A DNA stretch of 64,000 nucleotides from Piscinibacter defluvii (GTDB taxonomy: Bacteria > Pseudomonadota > Gammaproteobacteria > Burkholderiales > Burkholderiaceae_C). The notes under the pieces were generated by a model that saw only the letters and a list, made by a program, of their open reading frames with translations, was not told the DNA's origin and made no database searches. Shown piece after piece: positions 59,371 to 64,000 of the stretch; within the stretch, counting starts at the first letter, position 1; each line of letters starts with the position of its first letter. Where the stretch lies: contig NZ_RCHJ01000026.1 of the NCBI RefSeq assembly GCF_004011805.1, positions 1 to 64,000 on the forward strand. The letters are read 5' to 3'. The position numbers were made by a program, and so were the translations under genes.

Positions 59371-60858
59371 ATGAAGAACTACGACCATTGGATCGACGGT
59401 GCGCCCGTCGCCCCGGCCAGCGGCCGACGGCTCGACTCGATCGATCCGTACCGGGGCACACCCTGGGCGCGCATCGCGCGCGGCGACGCGGCCGATGCGC
59501 AGCGTGCGGTGCAAGCCGCCCACGCGGCCATGCACGAGGGGCCGTGGAGCCGCATGACGCCCAGCGAGCGCGGCCGCATCCTGCGCCGCATCGGCGACCT
59601 GATGGCCGAGAGCGCGAACGCGAAGCGCCTGGCCGAGATCGAGTCGCGCGACAACGGCAAGATCATCGCCGAGATGGCCGGCCAGCTCGCCTACCTGCCG
59701 CAGCACTGGCACTACTTCGCCGGGCTGGCCGACAAGATCGAGGGCGCGGTGCTGCCGGTCGACAAGGCCGACATGCTGGCGCTGACCTACCGCGAGCCGG
59801 TCGGCGTGGTGGTGGCGCTGACGGCCTGGAACTCGCCGCTGAACTTCTTCACGATCAAGTGCGCGCCGGCGCTGGCCGCGGGCTGCACGGTGGTGCTCAA
59901 GCCCTCGGAGTTCGCCTCGGTCAGCTCGCTCGAGTTCGCCGCGCTCACGAAGGAGGCCGGCCTGCCCGACGGCGTGATCAACGTCGTCACCGGCCTCGGC
60001 CCGGAGATCGGCACGCCGCTGGTGGCGCACCCGGACGTCGCCAAGATCACCTTCACCGGCTCGGACGTGACGGGCGCCAAGGTCTACGAGGCCGCGGCGC
60101 GCACGATGAAGCGCGTCTCGATGGAGCTCGGCGGCAAGTCGCCCAACATCGTCTTCGAGGACGCCGACCTGGAGCAGGCCTGTGTCGGCGCCGTCGCCGG
60201 CATCTTCGGTGCGACCGGGCAGATGTGCACTGCCGGCTCGCGCCTCCTGGTGCAGAACTCGATCAAGGAAGCCTTCACCGAGCGGGTGCTTGCGATGGCG
60301 CGCGGGCTGCGGCTCGGTGACCCGCTGCAGCCCGACACCCAGGTCGGCCCGATCGCCACGCCGCCGCAGTACGAGAAGGTGCTGCACTACATCGGCCTGG
60401 CCCGCGCCGAGGGCGCGCGCTGCCTGCTCGGCGGCGGGCCGGCCGAAGGCCCCGGGCTGACCGGCGGGATGTTCGTGCAGCCGACCGTGTTCACCGACGT
60501 GACGAGCCGCATGCGCATCGCGCAGGAGGAGGTGTTCGGCCCGGTGCTCTCGATCATCGGCTTCGACGACGAGGCCGAGGCCGTGCGCCTGGGCAACGAC
60601 ATCGTCTACGGCCTGGCCGCCGGCGTGTGGACACGCGACCTGGGCCGCGGCGTGCGCATGTCGCGTGCGCTGCGCGCCGGCATGGTGTGGGTCAACACAT
60701 ACCGTGCCTACAGCTTCGTCGTGCCGCTGGGCGGCATGAAGCGATCCGGCCTGGGCCGCGAAGGCGGCATCGAGGCGGTGGACGAGTACCTCGAGACCAA
60801 GAGCGTGATGTTCTCGACGGCGGCCGGCGCGCCCGGCAATCCGTTCGTGCAGCGCTGA
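59371..60858 (+). CDS. Aldehyde dehydrogenase
   Basis: A 495-residue NAD(P)-dependent enzyme. FTGSDVTGAKVYEAA is the cofactor loop, MELGGKSPNIVFEDADLEQA carries the catalytic Glu, and GATGQMCTAGSRLL the nucleophile Cys. It is complete and of the usual length. First gene of the rightward operon ALDH-Bug-SDR-ALDH, divergent from LysR. May oxidise an aldehyde substrate or intermediate to the acid. Confidence 0.94.
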   Translation: MKNYDHWIDGAPVAPASGRRLDSIDPYRGTPWARIARGDAADAQRAVQAAHAAMHEGPWSRMTPSERGRILRRIGDLMAESANAKRLAEIESRDNGKIIAEMAGQLAYLPQHWHYFAGLADKIEGAVLPVDKADMLALTYREPVGVVVALTAWNSPLNFFTIKCAPALAAGCTVVLKPSEFASVSSLEFAALTKEAGLPDGVINVVTGLGPEIGTPLVAHPDVAKITFTGSDVTGAKVYEAAARTMKRVSMELGGKSPNIVFEDADLEQACVGAVAGIFGATGQMCTAGSRLLVQNSIKEAFTERVLAMARGLRLGDPLQPDTQVGPIATPPQYEKVLHYIGLARAEGARCLLGGGPAEGPGLTGGMFVQPTVFTDVTSRMRIAQEEVFGPVLSIIGFDDEAEAVRLGNDIVYGLAAGVWTRDLGRGVRMSRALRAGMVWVNTYRAYSFVVPLGGMKRSGLGREGGIEAVDEYLETKSVMFSTAAGAPGNPFVQR

Positions 60859-60888
60859 CATTCATCCAGGAAACCAAGGAGACAATCG

Positions 60889-61866
60889 ATGCTCACTCGC
60901 CGAAAGGTCCTGGCGACGGCGCCCGCGCTGGCGGCCGCCGCGCTGGGCGGCCCCGCCTTTGCGCAGGGCGCCTACCCGCAGCACGTGATCAAGATCATCG
61001 TCGGCAACCAGGCCGGCGGCACCGACGACATCATCAGCCGCTTCGTCGCCGACAGGCTGACGAAGGAATGGGGCCAGGCCGTGATCGTGGACAACCGCGG
61101 CGGCGGCTCCACCACCATCGGCGGTGCTGCGGTGGCCAACGCCGCGCCGGACGGCTACACCTTGCTGTGCCTGATCAGCGCGGGCATCAACCAGACCGTG
61201 CTGCGCGAGAAGCTGCCCTACAAGCTGAGCAGCTTCGCGCCGGTGGTGGGCGTGGGCGGCTTCCCGGTGGCGCTGGCCGTCTCCGCCAACACCACGCCGA
61301 AGATCACCAACCTGCAGGAACTGGCCGCCGCGGCACGCAGCGGCGACGGCGTGACCTTCGCCTCCGGCGGCGTCGGCACCATGGGCCACCTGACCTGCAC
61401 GCGGCTGCTCAATGCGCTGAACGGCAAGGGCGTGCACGTGACCTACCGCAACAACCCGGAGGGCCTGCAGTCGCTGATCGGCGGCTTCACGCAGATGATG
61501 GCGGCCTCGGTCTCGGAGGTGGCGGCCCTGCGCGGCGAGGACAAGCTGCGCGTGCTGGCCGTCGCCGCGCCGGAACGTGCAGTGAGCCTGCCCGACGTGC
61601 CGACCTTCAAGGAGCTGGGCCTGCCCGACTTCAACGTCGTGTTGTGGCACGGCTTCGCCGCGCCGGCCGGCACGCCGCCGGAGATCGTCGCCAAGCTGGC
61701 CGAGGCCATCACCCGAGCCGTCCGTGACCCGGAATTCGTCGCCAAGATGAAGCCGCTGGCCTACCAGGAGGACATCAAGACCGGCGAGGCCCTCGTGGCC
61801 TTCGTCAACGGCGAGGCGGCGCGCTGGAAGAAGGTGATCGTGGACAACAAGATCACCGTCGAATGA
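60889..61866 (+). CDS. Bug/TctC family substrate-binding protein
   Basis: A 325-residue periplasmic protein with AAGGAG upstream of the ATG. MLTRRKVLATAPALAAAALG is a twin-arginine-like/Sec signal ending in AFAQ. Family features: VGNQAGGTDDIISRFVADRL, VDNRGGGSTTIGGAAVANAA, APDGYTLLCL. It would bind a carboxylate substrate of the pathway. Its stop overlaps the SDR start (ATGA at 61863-61866). Confidence 0.92.
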   Translation: MLTRRKVLATAPALAAAALGGPAFAQGAYPQHVIKIIVGNQAGGTDDIISRFVADRLTKEWGQAVIVDNRGGGSTTIGGAAVANAAPDGYTLLCLISAGINQTVLREKLPYKLSSFAPVVGVGGFPVALAVSANTTPKITNLQELAAAARSGDGVTFASGGVGTMGHLTCTRLLNALNGKGVHVTYRNNPEGLQSLIGGFTQMMAASVSEVAALRGEDKLRVLAVAAPERAVSLPDVPTFKELGLPDFNVVLWHGFAAPAGTPPEIVAKLAEAITRAVRDPEFVAKMKPLAYQEDIKTGEALVAFVNGEAARWKKVIVDNKITVE

Positions 61867-62603
61867 GCGCCGAACCGTCCTCCACCCCCGGCCGGCTCGC
61901 GGGCCGGCGCGTCGTCGTCACCGGTGCGGCCTCGGGCATCGGCCGTGCGACGGCGCTGCTGTTCGCCCGCGAAGGCGCACGGCTCGCACTGTTCGACCGC
62001 GATGCTTCCGGCCTCGCGCACACCGCGCAGCAGACCGGCGGCATCGCGATCGAGGTCGACGTGTCGAACGAGGCCTCGGTGGCCGCAGCGGCGCAGCGTG
62101 CGGCCGCGGCACTCGGCGGCATCGACGGCGTGGTGAATGCCGCCGGCATCATGCGCATCGGGCCGATGGAGGCAACGCCGTTGGAGGTCTGGCGCCAGGT
62201 GCTCGAGGTCAACCTCACGGGCTGCTGGCTGGTCTCGCGCGGCTGCCTGCCCTGGTTGCGGCAGGCGAGCGGCGCGGCGATCGTCAACATCGCCTCGGCG
62301 GCCGGCTTGCTGCCCAATGCCGCGGGCCTGACGGCCTACGCCGCCTCGAAGGGCGGCGTGGTCAACCTGACGCGTGCGATGGCGGCCGAGCTCGCGCCGG
62401 CGATCCGTGTCAACACAGTCTGTCCCGGCATGGTCGACACGCCGATGGCCGAAGGCTTCCGCGCCAATGTCGGCAACTACGCGCTCAAGCGCATCGCCGA
62501 CCCGGACGAGATCGCCCGGGTCATCCTGTTCCTCGTCAGCGCCGACGGCTCGTACGTCACCGGCGCGGCGCTGGCCGCCGACGGTGGCCGGTCCTTCCAC
62601 TGA
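61863..62603 (+). CDS. SDR-family oxidoreductase
   Basis: A 246-residue short-chain dehydrogenase. VVTGAASGIGRATALLF is the cofactor loop; the catalytic Ser is in NIASAAGLLPNAAGLTAYAA and Tyr/Lys in AYAASKGG; the end GAALAADGGRSFH is normal. Likely a hydroxy/oxo-acid or alcohol dehydrogenase. Coupled to the Bug gene by ATGA, and followed 11 bp later by an ALDH gene. Confidence 0.93.
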   Translation: MSAEPSSTPGRLAGRRVVVTGAASGIGRATALLFAREGARLALFDRDASGLAHTAQQTGGIAIEVDVSNEASVAAAAQRAAAALGGIDGVVNAAGIMRIGPMEATPLEVWRQVLEVNLTGCWLVSRGCLPWLRQASGAAIVNIASAAGLLPNAAGLTAYAASKGGVVNLTRAMAAELAPAIRVNTVCPGMVDTPMAEGFRANVGNYALKRIADPDEIARVILFLVSADGSYVTGAALAADGGRSFH

Positions 62604-62614
62604 AGCCTTCATCC

Positions 62615-64000
62615 GTGTCCACGCCTGCTGTGCCCTCACCCGTCCGCCCCGCCTTCCTCGGCGGCTCGAAACAGCTCTTCATCGGCGGGCGCTGGGTCGC
62701 CGCCGCCGCGGGTGAGGAGTTCGACACCGTCGATCCGGCCAGTGGCCAGGTGATCGCGCGCCTGGCGCGTGGTGCCGCGGCCGACGTGGACCGCGCCGTC
62801 GTGGCCGCCCGTGCTGCCTTCGAGGGCCCGTGGAGCCGCTGGACGCCGCTGGAGCGGCAGCGCCTGCTGCTGCGCATCGACGAGCTGATGCTGAAACACG
62901 CCGAGGAGCTCGCCTCGATCGAGACCACGGACATGGGCGCGCCGATCACACGCACGCGCAACACCGTCAAGTGGATCTCGCAGGCGATCCGCTTCTTCGC
63001 CTCCTGCACCGGCGCGGCGACAACGACCACCGCGAGCAACTCGCTGCCCGGGAACGTGATGACGCTGAACCACAAGGCGCCGCTCGGCGTGGTGGGCGGC
63101 ATCATTCCCTGGAACGGGCCGATGGGCGGGCAATGGTGGACGATCGGTCCCGCGCTCGCCACCGGCTGCACCTGCGTGATCAAGCCGGCGGAAGACGCCT
63201 CGCTCTCGATCTTGCGCTTCGCGGACATCCTCGCCGAGGCCGGCGTGCCCGACGGTGTGGTCAACATCGTCACCGGCTACGGCAGCGAGGCCGGCGCGGC
63301 GCTGGCGGCCCACCCCGGCGTCGACAAGATCTCCTTCACCGGCTCCACCGAGACCGGCCGCCGCATCGTGCAGGCCTCGGCCGGCAACCTGAAGCGCCTG
63401 CAGCTCGAGCTCGGCGGCAAGTCGCCCGACATCGTGTTCGCGGATGCCGACCTCGATGCGGCGGTGCCCGGCGCGGCGATGGGCGTGTTCGCCAACAGCG
63501 GGCAGATCTGCTACTCCGGCACGCGCCTGTTCGTGCAGCGCTCGGTGCAGGAAGAGTTCGTCGAGCGGCTGCAGCGCTTCAGCGCCGGCCTCAAGGTGGG
63601 CAAGGGGCTCGATCCCGGCGTGGACCTTGGGCCGCTGATCTCCTCGCGCCAGCTCGACCGGGTGATGCACTACGTCAAGCTCGGCGGCGAGCAGGGCGCC
63701 CGGCTCGCGGCCGGTGGGCGGCGCCTGGGCGGAGAACTGGCCGGAGGGTATTTCGTCGAGCCCACCGTCTTCGCGGGCGTGGACCAGGGCATGACGATCG
63801 CGCGCGAGGAGATCTTCGGCCCGGTGATCTCGGTGATCCCGTTCGACACCGTCGACGAGGTGCTGAAGATGGCCAACGACACCGAGTACGGCCTCGGTGG
63901 CGGCGTGTGGACACGCAATCTCGCCACCGCGCACCAAGTGTCGCAGGGCATTCGCGCCGGCGTGGTGTGGGTCAACTGCTACGGCGCGGTCGATCCTGCG
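62615..64000 (+). CDS. Aldehyde dehydrogenase, C-terminus cut by the window end
   Basis: A 462-codon partial gene from GTG 62615. Visible features: GGSKQLFIGGRWVAAAAGEE, VGGIIPWNGPMGGQWWTIGP, FTGSTETGRRIVQASA, LELGGKSPDIVFADADLDAA with the catalytic Glu, and NSGQICYSGTRLFVQ with the nucleophile Cys. About 20-40 residues are likely missing beyond the window. Second ALDH of this operon; different from the one at 59371. Specific substrate unknown. Confidence 0.92.
   Translation, partial: MSTPAVPSPVRPAFLGGSKQLFIGGRWVAAAAGEEFDTVDPASGQVIARLARGAAADVDRAVVAARAAFEGPWSRWTPLERQRLLLRIDELMLKHAEELASIETTDMGAPITRTRNTVKWISQAIRFFASCTGAATTTTASNSLPGNVMTLNHKAPLGVVGGIIPWNGPMGGQWWTIGPALATGCTCVIKPAEDASLSILRFADILAEAGVPDGVVNIVTGYGSEAGAALAAHPGVDKISFTGSTETGRRIVQASAGNLKRLQLELGGKSPDIVFADADLDAAVPGAAMGVFANSGQICYSGTRLFVQRSVQEEFVERLQRFSAGLKVGKGLDPGVDLGPLISSRQLDRVMHYVKLGGEQGARLAAGGRRLGGELAGGYFVEPTVFAGVDQGMTIAREEIFGPVISVIPFDTVDEVLKMANDTEYGLGGGVWTRNLATAHQVSQGIRAGVVWVNCYGAVDPA

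Noticed and set aside
1-64000. CRISPR arrays, rRNA genes, intact insertion sequences
   Set aside because: No regular repeat-spacer pattern, rRNA sequence or complete transposase gene was seen.

Overview
The window is high-GC DNA with gene families and promoter-poor, tightly overlapping operons typical of a betaproteobacterium of the order Burkholderiales (Bug/TctC-type tricarboxylate-binding proteins, MmgE/PrpD, TcuA/TcuB, DUF35-thiolase pairs). The genus cannot be fixed from sequence alone. It has two parts that meet at about 27.2 kb.

Part 1 (1 to ~27205) is the right-hand portion of a genomic island. Its right edge is a 45-bp 3' fragment of a tRNA-Arg(ACG) gene (27161-27205), the usual scar of tRNA-targeted integration; the other end lies left of the window. 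The left end holds a tyrosine-recombinase module (complete integrase, small HTH protein, start of a second integrase). Then come a type I restriction-modification system (hsdR-hsdS-hsdM with a small RHH protein in front), a DUF433/PIN-like toxin-antitoxin pair placed on the opposite strand inside the hsd locus, a KAP P-loop NTPase, a XerD-like recombinase with a core-site-like inverted repeat in front of it, a NERD-domain protein, and a serine recombinase - ParB - RepB-like operon with ATGA overlaps. An HNH endonuclease follows.

The most unusual cargo is at 20390-26131: a guanylate-kinase-like protein, a DNA N4/N6-type methyltransferase, an endonuclease III-like HhH/[4Fe-4S] protein, a GTP cyclohydrolase II homologue in which the product-determining Tyr appears to be Ile, and a STAND-like ATPase with TPR-like repeats. 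This combination looks like a nucleotide- or DNA-base-modifying conflict system that I cannot match to a named system.

Part 2 (27206-64000) is chromosomal-type catabolic DNA. A secreted tannase/feruloyl-esterase lipoprotein and a divergent AraC regulator are followed by a large set of acyl-CoA and carboxylic-acid degradation operons: MFS and alcohol dehydrogenase; MmgE/PrpD and NDP-forming acyl-CoA synthetase; a minus-strand operon tcuA-tcuB-flavoprotein-LysR-Bug-alcohol dehydrogenase; SDRs and two 3-hydroxyisobutyrate-dehydrogenase-like proteins; then a long plus-strand operon (TPP enzyme, DUF35 protein, non-thiolytic thiolase, MaoC, acyl-CoA dehydrogenase, crotonase, aldehyde dehydrogenase, EtfBA, iron-ADH-like protein). 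After a LysR gene come ALDH-Bug-SDR-ALDH, the last cut by the window end. A ~43-bp motif repeated in three intergenic regions ties these operons into one probable LysR-controlled regulon. The genes fit uptake of a carboxylated (probably alicyclic or branched) substrate, FAD-dependent desaturation, CoA activation, beta-oxidation-like steps with a retro-aldol cleavage, and aldehyde oxidation. The substrate itself cannot be named from the sequence.
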